Of a stretch of 43,806 nucleotides of DNA, positions 29,268 through 38,339 are shown in pieces. The stretch covers positions 1 to 43,806 of the forward strand of contig NZ_SSNW01000049.1 in NCBI RefSeq assembly GCF_004801315.1, in the 5' to 3' direction. The notes under the pieces were generated by a model. That model did no database searches, was not told the origin of the DNA, and saw only the letters and a list, made by a program, of their open reading frames with translations. The position numbers and the translations under genes are program-made. Source of the stretch: Deinococcus sp. Arct2-2. GTDB taxonomy: Bacteria > Deinococcota > Deinococci > Deinococcales > Deinococcaceae. Numbering within the stretch: position 1 is the stretch's first letter; each line of letters begins with the position of its first letter.

Positions 29268-31052
29268 ATGAATCCTGCTCACCTGCTTCACCGCCAGCTA
29301 CGAATCAGCACGGCTCAGACTTGCACGGCAGCCCTGCCTGCCCCAGTTTTATCTGTGCCATACGCTTTACTGCTGGTTCTGTTGTCCCTGCTGATCTGCA
29401 GCGCAGCCAACGCACAAAACACTGTTGCCACGATTCCCAGCATCGGCACGGTTTTTCCTAGCATGGCGGCCCCCGGCGAGCGCGTGTGGATTCCGGGGCC
29501 GACCCGCCTCACGGTGCGCGACACCCTGTGGATCGGCGGGCGGCCTACGGCGCTGCTGCGCGATGCGGTGTCGGGCTGGCTGGCCTTTGATGTGCCAAAA
29601 GACGCGGCGGGCGGCCCACAAGGTCTAGGTGTGAATGCCCCAGCGCAGCAGGGCAGCCCTGTCTTGAACGTCTTGCCTCCAGAATCGGCGGCGGGCGACG
29701 TGGTGATCTACGTGAATCCAGCGGCAGCGGCAGAGATTCGCAGCACCTTCAGCGAGCGCGTGAAACGGTTTGGGGCGGCCTGCCAGCGCGGTTGCCCCAC
29801 CGAACTGACCGATACGCTTGGGCGCTTGTCGGCGCTGACCCTGCCCGCTTTGCAGCCGTTGGGCACAGCGCCTGTGGGAACGGTACGCTCGCCTGCCGTG
29901 GCGCTGACTCCTGTGCGAATCACTCCGAGTGCGGCCAATGTGCCAAGTGCGCCCGCTGTGACACCTACGCCCGCCCTCAACATTCAAAGCCTCAGACTGC
30001 CCAACCTGACCCTGCCGCCCCTCAGCAGCGCCGCAGTTGTCGCTGCCCGCCGAAACAGCAACTTTTGCAGTTGGCTGGGTACAGCTCTGCCTACGTCCGG
30101 CCTTCCTACCGGGCGCGTCTTGGCGTTGCTGGGCGCACTGTTCGGAGATGACCTGCAAGTCGATCCTTCCGGTGGATTTCACCCTGCCCAAGCCACTCCT
30201 CCGTTCCCAAACGAAAAACCCGGCACTGTGCTGGAAAAACTGATCGGCACCGGAAAAGGCACAGGCAAAGGCGTCACTATTCACGTGCTGGACACGGCCA
30301 GCAGCGCGGGCAACAGCGTCTCTGACCCGTTCGTGATGGGCGAGCCGATCAACTATTACAACCAGATTTATACCGGTTTAGCAGGACACGGCAGCATGGT
30401 GGGTCAAATTGCTGGAACAGTAGCCCCCGGCGCAGCGTTGCAGTATCAGGCCGTGTGCGACGGCGCGGGCAACTGTTCCACTCTGAGGACTGTGCAGGCC
30501 TTATGCGCGGTGGCTGCGGCGGCGCAGCAGGGTGGGCGGCATGTCATCAATTTCAGCTTGGGTGGCCCCGTGCCGCTGGTGGGATTGCGGCTGGCCCTTC
30601 AAGAAGTAGCCTCCCTAGGCGTTCCCACCGCCGCCTCGTATGGCAATACCGACGACTGCGCTGGCCTGATCCCCGGTGACCGTTGCTGGCACTATCCCGC
30701 CGACTGGCACGCCGAATTCTCGGTGATGGGCCTGCCCAGCCTGATCGCGCAGCGCCGCCGTCCGACTCTGCTGCTCAGCGTGGCGGGCTGGGACATCGGT
30801 ACTCAGGAAATGGCGACCTACAACCGAGCCATGCGCCTGAAAGGAGTGACCGCGCCGCCGCCCAGCGTGCAGGCTCCGGGCGAATTCTGGTTTGGGGGGC
30901 GGCCCTATTTCGGTACATCTTTTGCCGCTCCGGTGGTGGCGGGCGGGCTGGCGCTGTGGGCCCAGTGCAACCCCGGCGTGCCCTTTTTGCCGCTGGTACT
31001 GACGCCGGGTACGGCTCCCCTGAACTTGGCTGCTCTGGGCGGCTGCCCGTAA
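29268..31052 (+). CDS. secreted S8 (subtilisin-like) serine protease
   Basis: A 594-residue preproprotein with a long N-region and membrane signal (about residues 25-50, PYALLLVLLSLLICSAANAQ). About 240 residues of proregion follow. The subtilase domain has catalytic Asp342 (VTIHVLDTAS), His374 (GLAGHGSMVGQIAG) and Ser551 (YFGTSFAAPVVAGGL), with NFSLGGP and the oxyanion Asn460. Eight or more cysteines suggest disulfides in the mature extracytoplasmic enzyme. The start ATG 29268 has AGGAGG 8 nt upstream. It follows the BTAD regulator by 100 bp. An ECF sigma gene comes next, 235 bp after. Function in processing or nutrition is not determinable. Confidence 0.9.
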   Translation: MNPAHLLHRQLRISTAQTCTAALPAPVLSVPYALLLVLLSLLICSAANAQNTVATIPSIGTVFPSMAAPGERVWIPGPTRLTVRDTLWIGGRPTALLRDAVSGWLAFDVPKDAAGGPQGLGVNAPAQQGSPVLNVLPPESAAGDVVIYVNPAAAAEIRSTFSERVKRFGAACQRGCPTELTDTLGRLSALTLPALQPLGTAPVGTVRSPAVALTPVRITPSAANVPSAPAVTPTPALNIQSLRLPNLTLPPLSSAAVVAARRNSNFCSWLGTALPTSGLPTGRVLALLGALFGDDLQVDPSGGFHPAQATPPFPNEKPGTVLEKLIGTGKGTGKGVTIHVLDTASSAGNSVSDPFVMGEPINYYNQIYTGLAGHGSMVGQIAGTVAPGAALQYQAVCDGAGNCSTLRTVQALCAVAAAAQQGGRHVINFSLGGPVPLVGLRLALQEVASLGVPTAASYGNTDDCAGLIPGDRCWHYPADWHAEFSVMGLPSLIAQRRRPTLLLSVAGWDIGTQEMATYNRAMRLKGVTAPPPSVQAPGEFWFGGRPYFGTSFAAPVVAGGLALWAQCNPGVPFLPLVLTPGTAPLNLAALGGCP

Positions 31053-31287
31053 ACAGGTTGTTCATGGCGCATCAAGTCCGGTTAAGAGCCGTGTATGTTG
31101 ACTTCTCAGCCCAGCGGACTGGCAAAGCTGCGAAGCAGAGCAAGACGGGAAAAACGTCTCCCGATTTAAAGCGCATACCTCTTGACTTTGAATTTCAAGA
31201 CGGATCAGGCCTCATGGCTGAGCAATCTGGCCTACTTTACCCTCTTGCCTGCCGCACCGTGTGCTGGGGCGGTATGGTGTAGGCAAC

Positions 31288-31884
31288 GTGGAACCTGCCC
31301 CGCCCCCGCTCCCCCCACCTCCCGATCTGCTGTCTGCGGAACTGCTGGCACAGCTCGTGGCAGGCGAGGAAGCCGCGTGGCACGCCTTTGTGACCGAATA
31401 CGAGGGCCGCATGTACGGCTACTTGTACCGCTTGGAAGGCAACAGCGAAGACGCCCTCGACCTCACACAAGAAGTGTTTTACCGGGCGTGGCGCTCTATT
31501 CGTACCTTCCGCCCCGGCGAGCGCGTGTTGCCTTGGCTGTATCAGGTGGCCCGCAACACCCAGATCGAATCTCACCGCCGCCGCCAATTGCAACGCTTTA
31601 GCCTAGAAGAAGCCCGCGAGGACGTGGGGTTTGAAGTGACCAGCGCGGCCCGCAGCCCCACTCAAGCCGCCGAAAGCGCACAGGCCCAAGACCGGGTACA
31701 GCGTGCCCTGCTGAAACTGCCCGAAGAGTACCGGGAAGCCGTTGTCCTGCGCTTTGTAGAAGACCTGCCCTACGACGAAATAGCCCGCATTCAGGGCGTA
31801 GCGGTGGGTACAGCCAAAAGCCGCGTGTTCCGGGCCAAAGAGCAGTTGGCCGCGCTTCTGGCCGACGTTGCCGATGTGCATTGA
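31288..31884 (+). CDS. ECF-type sigma-70 factor
   Basis: A 198-residue sigma factor. Region 2: AWHAFVTEYEGRMYGYLYRLEGNSEDALDLTQEVFYRAWRSI with WLYQVARNTQIESHRRR. Region 4: QRALLKLPEEYREAVVLRFVEDLPYDEIARIQGVAVGTAKSRVFRAKEQL. These are all complete. The N-terminal ~15 residues are Pro-rich. GTG 31288 is preferred because TATGGT lies 9 nt before it; GTG 31261 is an in-frame alternative. No anti-sigma factor or zf-HC2 protein is encoded next to it, which is unusual. The neighbours encode a secreted protease and a secreted CAP protein, suggesting envelope or secretion targets. Confidence 0.9.
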   Translation: MEPAPPPLPPPPDLLSAELLAQLVAGEEAAWHAFVTEYEGRMYGYLYRLEGNSEDALDLTQEVFYRAWRSIRTFRPGERVLPWLYQVARNTQIESHRRRQLQRFSLEEAREDVGFEVTSAARSPTQAAESAQAQDRVQRALLKLPEEYREAVVLRFVEDLPYDEIARIQGVAVGTAKSRVFRAKEQLAALLADVADVH

Positions 31885-32214
31885 GTTGGGTCAGGGGAAC
31901 AAGTCAGGCAGCCCTATCTGCGCTTAGAGCAAGCGACTTTTCTGGACGACGTTGTAGGACGGTTCGCTAAAACTTGTTGTGGTGAAGCCTTGAACGGCTG
32001 ATCCAGATTGCGGTTGAATCCCAACACAGCGGGCCTTAGTCGGGGCAGAGCTATGAGCAAAGAGGGCGGGCAAGGCGTGAGGGACAGACATCCGGTGGGG
32101 CCGCCCTCTCAACGTTTCTGAGTTCAGCACCCCCCCAATGCGCCCGCGCTTCCCCCAGCGGGCCGCGTACACTCCTTCACGCCGTCTTAAGATTCGCGCC
32201 CTTAAGCTGAATGG
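31885..32214. other. 330-bp gap, no recognisable gene
   Basis: No coding sequence is supported. It holds a hairpin with perfect 9-bp arms AGAGGGCGG (32061-32069) and CCGCCCTCT (32101-32109), and the promoter of the next gene at its right end. An 82-codon minus-strand frame (31924-32172) has no family resemblance. Confidence 0.4.
32203..32208 (+). promoter_or_regulatory. leaderless-type -10 element (TAAGCT)
   Basis: TAAGCT is followed by GAATGG and the GTG at 32215. No good -35 box is present at the expected distance. Confidence 0.5.
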
Positions 32215-33252
32215 GTGAGCGCTGGAACAAAGAGAAACTGGAAACAGAATGCAGGGCGGGCGTTGTTGCTGGTGGGCCTGAGTACCGTGTCTTCGGCGGA
32301 TTTGGGTCAGGGGCTGTCGGCGTTGGCGCAGGGTGTCCAGCGCTCTGTGAGCTACAGCGTGCGCCTGAGCGCAAATGGCGAGGGCCGCGCCCCTCTAGAC
32401 GTGACCATGTCGGCCACCGTACCGGACGGCTACCGCGTGGCGTGGGATTTTGGCGATGGGCAGCAGGGCGCAGGCGCAGACGTGCAGCACACCTATTACC
32501 GGGCCGGAAGCTACAGCATCAATACACAGATTTTGGATAGTCAAGGCCGAGTGGTGACGACGGCGGCAGGCCAGATAGATGTGCAGAGCAGCGGCGCAGA
32601 GCGGGCCGAAGTGACGCTCCTGCTGGGCGCAGGAGAAGTGCGGGTGAGTGCGGCGGGCAGTGTGGCTTATGCCCCCGGCACGCCCCAGTTTCAGGTGGAT
32701 GGCCGCGAAGTCGGGCCAAAAGCAGTGGCGCTGGCGGCTGGGCCACACCGCGTCACTGTCCGGATGGCAGGCAGCGCGGGCCTGCTGGAGCGCAGCCTCA
32801 GCTTTACGATGGCCCCACTGGGCGGCAGCGTTCCCTACGACGCCGAGGTCTTGCGCCTGACCAACCGCGCCCGGCAACGGGGCTGGAACTGCGCCACGAA
32901 GAAGGAAGGTGGCCCGGCCTTGCCTCCGTTGGCCCGCAACAGCCAACTCGATTTGGCAGCCACCGCGCAGTCGGCGGGCATGGCCCTCGCTGGATATTTC
33001 GACCACCAAAGCGCCCTTGACGGCAGCACCCCATTTCGCCGCGTGCAGGCCACCGGCATGAAACCCCGCAGCAGCGCCGAAAATATAGCTGCTGGGCAAA
33101 CTTCGCCCGAGGAAGTCGTAGACGGCTGGCTACACAGTCCCGGCCACTGCCACAACATCATGGGAGAGTTTAGTTTCATCGGCCTAAGCTACGTGACCCG
33201 CCCCGGCACCAAATACAAGACCTACTGGACGCAGGTGTTTGCGCGGCTCTAA
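32215..33252 (+). CDS. secreted PKD-CAP domain protein
   Basis: A 345-residue protein starting at GTG 32215, with a weak signal sequence (about 10-35: ALLLVGLSTVSSADLG). A PKD domain spans about residues 42-125 (SATVPDGYRVAWDFGDGQQG; HTYYRAGSYSI). The C-terminal CAP/SCP domain (about 205-345) has LTNRARQ, SQLDLAATAQSAGMALAGYFDH, AENIAAG, VDGWLHSPGHCHNIM and a YVTRPGTKYKTYWTQVF ending; the His, Glu and His residues of the CAP cavity are present. Bacterial CAP proteins are secreted and poorly understood. Its neighbour is the ECF sigma gene 330 bp upstream. Confidence 0.85.
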   Translation: MSAGTKRNWKQNAGRALLLVGLSTVSSADLGQGLSALAQGVQRSVSYSVRLSANGEGRAPLDVTMSATVPDGYRVAWDFGDGQQGAGADVQHTYYRAGSYSINTQILDSQGRVVTTAAGQIDVQSSGAERAEVTLLLGAGEVRVSAAGSVAYAPGTPQFQVDGREVGPKAVALAAGPHRVTVRMAGSAGLLERSLSFTMAPLGGSVPYDAEVLRLTNRARQRGWNCATKKEGGPALPPLARNSQLDLAATAQSAGMALAGYFDHQSALDGSTPFRRVQATGMKPRSSAENIAAGQTSPEEVVDGWLHSPGHCHNIMGEFSFIGLSYVTRPGTKYKTYWTQVFARL

Positions 33253-33296
33253 TTCGAAACTAAATTCCTTGCATTTGGCGGATACACCGCTGAACT

Positions 33297-33375
33297 GCCC
33301 CCTCACCCCGCTGTTTCACAGCGCCCCTCTCCCACAGGTGGAGAGGGCAACAACATAGGTTCGGAACGTCCCTCA
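33297..33375. repeat. family B repeat, partial copy 3
   Basis: CCCCTCACCCCGCTGTTTC, CAGCGCCCCTCTCCCACAGG and GAGGGCAACAACA match the left half of copies 1 and 2. The right half is missing because the kinase gene starts here from the other side (stop at 33373). Confidence 0.65.
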
Positions 33376-34659
33376 CACGCTCTGTTCGGACAGCAGCGGC
33401 GTACCGAACCGCACCCGCACCAGTGTTCCCGCGCCGTCTTCTGGAGTGTGCAGGGTCACGTCGCCGCCGTGAGCGCGGGCGTAGCGGCGCACCAGCGACA
33501 GCCCCAGCCCATGCCCTTCTATCAGTCCGCTGGGGCCACGCTCGTAGGGCAAAAACAGCTGTTCTCGCAGCTCTGGGGCAATACCGGGGCCAAAATCCCG
33601 GACGTCTATTTCTGGCTGGCCGTCCTGCTCGCTGAGGGTCAGGTTGACCGGGCCACTGGTGTATTTCAAGGCATTTTCCACCAGATTTTCGATGACTTGC
33701 CGCGCACGGTTGATGTCCACCGGCCAGATCAGCGGCGCGTCTGGCACGGCGGCAGTGACTCGGCCCCCCGTTTCGGCGGCGCGCAGAACCAAGGGGCGAA
33801 GGTCAGTTCGCATCAACTTGAGAGTCACGTCCAAATAGAGGTCGTTCAGGCGGGTCAGGTCGGCGCGGCTGGCCAACTGGGTGGCGCTGTCTTCGATCAG
33901 GGTCAGCAGATGTTGACGTTGCTCCGGCGTTTCGGCGTGCCGCAGCAGATCGCTGGCGAGCATCAAGCTTTGCAGCGGGCGGCGCAGTTCGTGGCTGGCC
34001 AAACTCAGGGCTTCGCGCTGGCGGGCTTCGCGCTGGCTGCGGCGTTCGCGCTCGGTGCGCCACAGCCACAGCGCCCGCACCGTCAGCAGCATACTCAGCA
34101 AGCCCGTAATAATGGCCGTGAGAATCAGGGCATACCGCATCTCCGAAATGGCTTTGAAGTACTCGCCGCCTGTTTCTTGCCCAAAATTATTGGCCTGCGA
34201 ATTCAGCAAAATAGCTTCTGCTCCGGCAGCGGCCACCGACTCTGCCGTGTCTTGCAGCAACAAGCGGTTTACGGTTGCCAGCCTCGCGTCGCCGTAGCTT
34301 TCGACCCTCGCCAGAGAAGTGAATTGGCCGGGATTCCGGGAGCTGGAGCGGGCATGGTCACGAAGCTCGGGCAACTCTTCAGCGGGCTGCGCCGGATCGA
34401 GCAAGCCCACCTGATAACGCAAAATGTCTTGCACCAACGCCTGATAGGCGTAAGGCGACCAGCCATTGTCGTTTTCCAGCAGCTTGGTGTAGGCGGGCCG
34501 CGTGACCAGCGTCAGCAGCAGCACGGTCAGCAGGGCAGGCAGGGCCGCCAACAGCACTTCCCGCGCTGTGACCACTGTCCGGGGCTTGCGTCCCGCCTGT
34601 TCTGGCCGGGCGACACTTTTTTTGCTTTGCTCTGGAGCGGCGGGCCGGGCGCGGCTCAT
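33373..34659 (-). CDS. transmembrane sensor histidine kinase
   Basis: A 428-residue kinase: basic cytoplasmic N-terminus, two membrane helices (about 35-52 and 176-199) enclosing a helical periplasmic sensor of about 120 residues, then HisKA with His223 ([17 protein letters not shown]) and a HATPase domain ([39 protein letters not shown]). All catalytic boxes are present. Its ATG at 34659 overlaps the stop of the SUOX-fold gene (ATGA), so they are co-translated. No response regulator lies next to it, so the partner must be encoded elsewhere. The secreted partner protein may be the ligand-binding part of the sensor. Confidence 0.9.
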   Translation of the reverse strand: MSRARPAAPEQSKKSVARPEQAGRKPRTVVTAREVLLAALPALLTVLLLTLVTRPAYTKLLENDNGWSPYAYQALVQDILRYQVGLLDPAQPAEELPELRDHARSSSRNPGQFTSLARVESYGDARLATVNRLLLQDTAESVAAAGAEAILLNSQANNFGQETGGEYFKAISEMRYALILTAIITGLLSMLLTVRALWLWRTERERRSQREARQREALSLASHELRRPLQSLMLASDLLRHAETPEQRQHLLTLIEDSATQLASRADLTRLNDLYLDVTLKLMRTDLRPLVLRAAETGGRVTAAVPDAPLIWPVDINRARQVIENLVENALKYTSGPVNLTLSEQDGQPEIDVRDFGPGIAPELREQLFLPYERGPSGLIEGHGLGLSLVRRYARAHGGDVTLHTPEDGAGTLVRVRFGTPLLSEQSV

Positions 34660-35372
34660 GGGGCGGGCGAGATTTTAACGGCGTACCAGACCCAGTAACG
34701 TGAATACAGCCGGGCCGGAAGCTGTGTGGCGTTGCTGGGAATCACGATGGTGAGCGGCCCCTTTTCCAGCACTGGGATGGTTTTTCCGCCTGCCGTATGC
34801 GCCAGCATCATCGGGGTGTTCAGGTAGTCGCTGGCCCGAATGATAGTCATAAAACCGTTGCTGGCATACACACGCAGGTCTTTGCCCGCAAAGCCGCCCA
34901 ACCGCGCCAGATCGCGTAGCGGCACGCCCTCGTAGGTAAAGGTGCGGTGCAGTTGGGGCTGCTCGGTGGTGTAACGCATGGTGGGCAGCGCCAGCAATTG
35001 CGCCCGCGTAAGCTTAAATCTACCGCCCGGACTTTCCAGCGTCAGCATGACTCGCTCGCCGGGCTTGGCGGCTGGCAACATAGATCTACCGGGGCGCAGA
35101 TACTGAAAAGGGCCGGAATTGCTGCTCGGCAGCGCCGGAATAGACGCCGCCTGACGCGAGGCAGGCAAAGCGGGAACAGTCTGGGCAGTGGAAAGGGCCG
35201 CCGCCCCAGCGCCGAACAATCCCGCTGCCATCAGCAGGGTACAGGCTGCCCGGTGCGGGTTCCAGCCTAAACTCCAACGCAGATTCCAGCCCAGAGGCCT
35301 GCTCGGAAGGCTGCGCGAACGACCCACCACGACAGGGGCCGTGTGGGAATGGCCGGGTTCATGGCGGGTCAC
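34656..35372 (-). CDS. secreted SUOX-fold (molybdopterin-binding-like) domain protein
   Basis: A 238-residue protein from GTG 35372 with a hydrophobic segment (about 42-62, [20 protein letters not shown]) acting as anchor or signal. The domain (about 105-235) resembles the sulfite-oxidase/YedY fold: [69 protein letters not shown] and [13 protein letters not shown]. The cysteine that ligates molybdenum in such enzymes is absent, and the only Cys is in the signal region, so catalysis is unlikely. Coupled to a sensor kinase without a regulator, it is probably a periplasmic binding or sensing module. The TAGACT element 6 nt before GTG supports the start. Confidence 0.75.
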   Translation of the reverse strand: MTRHEPGHSHTAPVVVGRSRSLPSRPLGWNLRWSLGWNPHRAACTLLMAAGLFGAGAAALSTAQTVPALPASRQAASIPALPSSNSGPFQYLRPGRSMLPAAKPGERVMLTLESPGGRFKLTRAQLLALPTMRYTTEQPQLHRTFTYEGVPLRDLARLGGFAGKDLRVYASNGFMTIIRASDYLNTPMMLAHTAGGKTIPVLEKGPLTIVIPSNATQLPARLYSRYWVWYAVKISPAP

Positions 35373-35378
35373 TTGAGC

Positions 35379-35384
35379 AGTCTA
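35379..35384 (-). promoter_or_regulatory. leaderless-type -10 element (TAGACT)
   Basis: TAGACT on the minus strand is followed by GCTCAA and the GTG at 35372 of the SUOX-fold gene, the first gene of the sensor pair. Confidence 0.55.
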
Positions 35385-35488
35385 GAGTATTGCTTGCCCC
35401 GAAACGTCGGCTCGGTTACGCCTGTGTGACTAGCTGTTCAGAAAAAGAAATATTGGTTTGCACCTGACGCCCGTATGAGAGGAGCGTC

Positions 35489-35542
35489 ATGGTTGCCGCG
35501 CCGCGCAGGTCAGGCCTCAGTCACGCGGAGCCGCCAAGATAG
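35489..35542 (+). CDS. candidate 17-aa leader peptide upstream of DUF4384 gene
   Basis: ATG 35489 follows AGAGGAG by 5 nt and opens an 18-codon frame ending TAG at 35542, just 4 nt before the ATG of the next gene, whose own ribosome-binding site is weak. This is the arrangement expected for translational coupling or a leader peptide ([17 protein letters not shown]). It may also be chance. Confidence 0.35.
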   Translation: MVAAPRRSGLSHAEPPR

Positions 35543-35546
35543 ACCC

Positions 35547-36452
35547 ATGAAGAACAAGTTGACCCTCACCGCCGGAGCAACCCTGACCGCACTGCTTGCT
35601 GCCGCGACGCTCGGCAACGTTCAGGCTGCGCCCCAGCTCAGTGCCCAAAGCATCATCGTGAACCCTGTGCCCACCACTGTGAATGTGCGCGTCTGGACAG
35701 ACCGCGACGCCAGTGGTACCCAAAGCCCCAACTACTACCCCGGCGAAAATATCCGCTTGTACACCAGCGTGTCTCAAGATTCGTATGTGTACCTGTTTAA
35801 TATCGACCCGCAGGGCCAAGTCGATCTGATTTTGCCCAACGGCTATGCGGGCGGCGCAAACTTTTTGAAGGCCAACACGGTCAAAGTGTTTCCCAGCAAC
35901 GGCGACGCGTTTACCTTTACAATTGCCGCACCCTACGGCCTGAACAAAGTGTTGGCGGTAGCCAGCAAAACGGCCCTGAACATCGACCAGATCGCCAAAG
36001 TGCGGGCAGGCCAGAACAGCTTCGCGCCCGTGAGTCCTGCGGCGCAGGGGCCAGAGCGCTTGGCGCAGGCGCTGAGCATCGTCGTGAACCCCGTGCCCCA
36101 GAACACTTGGGATTCGGCCACCGCGTTCTACAACGTGGCTCAGGGCAATGTCGCTCCTGTTCGTCCGGTTCCGGTTCAGCCAGCTCCTGTACGCCCGGTT
36201 CCCGTGCAACCCGCTCCGATTCAGCCCGGCTACAGCGTGGGCGTGACGCGCAGCAGCTTTAGCAGCAACCGCAGCTTGGGCGACGTGAACAACGAGTACG
36301 TGAACCGCCTCCGCAACGAAGGCTTCGTCTTGGTCAGCAGCCGCCAGACCGGAAACCACATCCGCAGCGAGTTCAAGGGCAGCCGGGGAAGCGCCAGCCT
36401 CGAAGTGAAGCAGCGTGGCAACCGCTTTGACGTGACGATTACGCGCCGCTAA
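35547..36452 (+). CDS. secreted DUF4384-domain protein
   Basis: A 301-residue protein with a signal peptide ([20 protein letters not shown], cleavage near VQAAPQ). A DUF4384 domain (about 50-160) has [49 protein letters not shown] and [19 protein letters not shown] proline-rich linker of RPVPVQPAP repeats (about 205-230) follows, then a small C-terminal domain ([18 protein letters not shown] to VTITRR). DUF4384 proteins are extracytoplasmic and often occur with secretion or signalling genes; no function is established. ATG 35547 is chosen because it gives a proper signal peptide; ATG 35475 is in frame and would add 24 residues. Confidence 0.85.
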   Translation: MKNKLTLTAGATLTALLAAATLGNVQAAPQLSAQSIIVNPVPTTVNVRVWTDRDASGTQSPNYYPGENIRLYTSVSQDSYVYLFNIDPQGQVDLILPNGYAGGANFLKANTVKVFPSNGDAFTFTIAAPYGLNKVLAVASKTALNIDQIAKVRAGQNSFAPVSPAAQGPERLAQALSIVVNPVPQNTWDSATAFYNVAQGNVAPVRPVPVQPAPVRPVPVQPAPIQPGYSVGVTRSSFSSNRSLGDVNNEYVNRLRNEGFVLVSSRQTGNHIRSEFKGSRGSASLEVKQRGNRFDVTITRR

Positions 36453-36469
36453 ACCTTCTTCAATTCAGT

Positions 36470-36505
36470 CCGCCGCTTTCCTGCATACAGGGGCGGCGGT
36501 TTTTT
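36470..36505 (+). terminator. intrinsic terminator after DUF4384 gene
   Basis: CCGCCGC (36470-36476) pairs with GCGGCGG (36493-36499), followed by TTTTTT. Confidence 0.88.
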
Positions 36506-36592
36506 GTGTTCTGGGTAAGAGGGGCGTCTAAGAGTCGAGGGTCTAAGAAAAGCTCGTGAACTTGACAAGAGCGCAGAGTCCACGATTCTAGG

Positions 36593-36698
36593 CAAACCCC
36601 CCAGTCTGCTCCGCAGCCAGCCCCCCTCAAGGGGAACGCAACAGCAGTTGTCCTCCCCTCTAAGGGGGGGCGTTGCGAAGCAACGGGGGGGTTCACCC
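36593..36698. repeat. family A palindromic repeat, copy 3
   Basis: AAACCCCCCAGTCTGCT, TCAAGGGGAACGCAAC, CCTCTAAGGGGGGGCGTTGC and GGGGGGGTTCACCC, in the opposite orientation to copies 1 and 2. It lies in the gap between the DUF4384 terminator and the E1 alpha leader. Confidence 0.85.
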
Positions 36699-36839
36699 GC
36701 CAACGCTCGAAGGTGTTACCCACACAGGCAAGAATCAAGAAAAGCGCACAAGCACAGCGGGCAGCCCCACCGATTGCCCTTGACCTGCCCTTAGACCCTT
36801 TGACTCTTGACCCTTAGACCACCCAAGCATCCACATCGC

Positions 36840-37102
36840 CCCTCATACCCAAACGGGCGTTAGGCAGGTCTGGTAGGCTAGACGCCTCAAGCTTTCAAAC
36901 AAATCGCAGCACTCCCAAAGGCAGCTCAAGTAAGGCAGATCGGGTGATGGAATGACGGTTCACACAGACAAGTTGACGAATGGAGCGGCATGCAGCATTG
37001 GCCCAAGCTCCAGCACGCGCCTGATGAACCAGCGCCGCGCTCCCTGACTCGGCCCCGGAGTCTGCCTGTCTGCTGCTTGCCTCTCCCCTTTCAGGAGTTT
37101 CT
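36840..37102 (+). other. long untranslated region before E1 alpha
   Basis: No coding sequence is supported here. A TAGGCT at 36874-36879 may be a -10. GACTCGGCCCCGGAGTC forms a hairpin near 37048, and GGAGC...GCTCC encloses GGC...GCC at about 36983-37012. The leader (about 220 nt if the -10 is right) may be structured. The TTTCAGGAG before the ATG is the ribosome-binding site. Confidence 0.4.
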
Positions 37103-38221
37103 ATGACCGATCTCGCTTCTGCACCGCTTCCCGCTGTTCCCGATCCTGCAACCGACTTTCCCCGGCACGCGCCCGCCACCGACATTCCTTTTCAGTTGCT
37201 TGCGCCAGACGGCACCGCGCCCAACCCGGACGCCTTGCCCGATCCCCAGACCCGCCTGAGCCTGTACCAGCATATGCGCCGAATCCGTCACTTTGACGAG
37301 CGCGGCTGGGTGCTGTACCGCACCGGACGGCTGGGGGTCTTTCCGCCGTTTAAGGGCATGGAAGGCAGTCAGGTGGGCACGGCAGCGGCCCTCACTGCCG
37401 ACGATTGGCTGTTTCCGACTTACCGCGATACGGGCGCGGCCCTGACGCTGGGCCTGCCGATTGCTCGCACGCTGGCCTACTGGCGCACCAGCCCGCACGG
37501 CTGGCACATGCCCGAGCACCTCAAGGTCTTGCCCTTTTACATCCCGATTGCCACCCAGTACCCGCACGCGGTGGGCGCGGCATTGGCCGAGCAGCGCAAG
37601 GGCACCAAGAATGTGGCGATGGCCTATATCGGAGACGGGGGCAGCAGCGAGGGCGACTTTCACGAGGCGCTGAACTTTGCGGGCGCACTGAACGCACCGT
37701 GCATCTTTATTTTGCAGAACAACGGCTGGGCCATCAGTGTGCCCACCCGCACCCAGACCCGCGCCGTGAACTTGGCCCGCCGCGCCGATGGGTACGGCAT
37801 TCCCGGCGTGCGCGTAGACGGCAACGATGTACTGGCGACCTATCAGGTCACGGCAGAAGCAGTGGCCCGCGCCCGCGCCGGACAGGGGCCGACCCTGATC
37901 GAAACCGTGACCTACCGCATTGCCGCGCACACGGTGGCCGACGACCCCAGCCGCTACCGCACCGACGCCGATACCGCTGGCTGGGCCGAAAAAGACCCGA
38001 TCACGCGCCTACGCCTTCATCTGCTGGCCGAAGGAATCTTGACCGAAGAGAGCGACACCGCCCTGCTGAAGGAGATTGCCGAAGAATTTGAAGCCGCGCT
38101 GAACGAGGCCGACACCTACCCGGACCCCGAACCTGCCGAAATTCTGGATCATGTGTTTGCCGAGCCGACGCCGCAATTGGTGGCGCAGCGGGCCGAGATT
38201 CTGCGTGAGGTAGGGGAATGA
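37103..38221 (+). CDS. 2-oxoacid dehydrogenase E1 component, alpha subunit
   Basis: The 372-residue alpha subunit of a heterotetrameric TPP-dependent E1 (pyruvate or branched-chain 2-oxoacid type). TPP motif [21 protein letters not shown] continuing to [11 protein letters not shown], with [27 protein letters not shown] and [16 protein letters not shown]. All are intact. It oxidatively decarboxylates the 2-oxoacid and passes the acyl group to E2; E2 and E3 genes are not in this window. Absence of a phosphorylation loop and the [24 protein letters not shown] segment resemble branched-chain or bacterial pyruvate E1; the substrate is not resolved. ATG 37103 is preceded by CAGGAG. Confidence 0.92.
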   Translation: MTDLASAPLPAVPDPATDFPRHAPATDIPFQLLAPDGTAPNPDALPDPQTRLSLYQHMRRIRHFDERGWVLYRTGRLGVFPPFKGMEGSQVGTAAALTADDWLFPTYRDTGAALTLGLPIARTLAYWRTSPHGWHMPEHLKVLPFYIPIATQYPHAVGAALAEQRKGTKNVAMAYIGDGGSSEGDFHEALNFAGALNAPCIFILQNNGWAISVPTRTQTRAVNLARRADGYGIPGVRVDGNDVLATYQVTAEAVARARAGQGPTLIETVTYRIAAHTVADDPSRYRTDADTAGWAEKDPITRLRLHLLAEGILTEESDTALLKEIAEEFEAALNEADTYPDPEPAEILDHVFAEPTPQLVAQRAEILREVGE

Positions 38222-38236
38222 GGCGGGAGCGTAGAG

Positions 38237-38319
38237 GGTGGATCGTGGATCGTAGAAACAGCGTTCAGAACGTCCAATCTTTTGCCCTTCAGCCCACGAT
38301 CTACCTCCCACGATCCACC
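38237..38319. repeat. 12-bp inverted repeat between E1 alpha and beta genes
   Basis: GGTGGATCGTGG (38237-38248) and CCACGATCCACC (38308-38319) are perfect inverse copies 59 bp apart, with related GATCGTAG and CGATCTACC pieces inside. A cognate sequence (CGTAGATCGTGG/CCACGTTCTACG) occurs at 40703-40737. It occupies most of the 118-bp gap inside a probable operon. Confidence 0.6.
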
Positions 38320-38339
38320 TTCCAAACAGAGGTTCCCGC

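Noticed and set aside
31924..32172. 82-codon minus-strand frame between the ECF sigma and CAP genes as a possible transposase remnant or anti-sigma factor
   Set aside because: No catalytic, zinc-binding or membrane features, and no clear start site.
33448..34698. A 416-codon plus-strand frame opposite the histidine kinase
   Set aside because: The kinase boxes on the minus strand are unambiguous; the antisense product has no recognisable domain.
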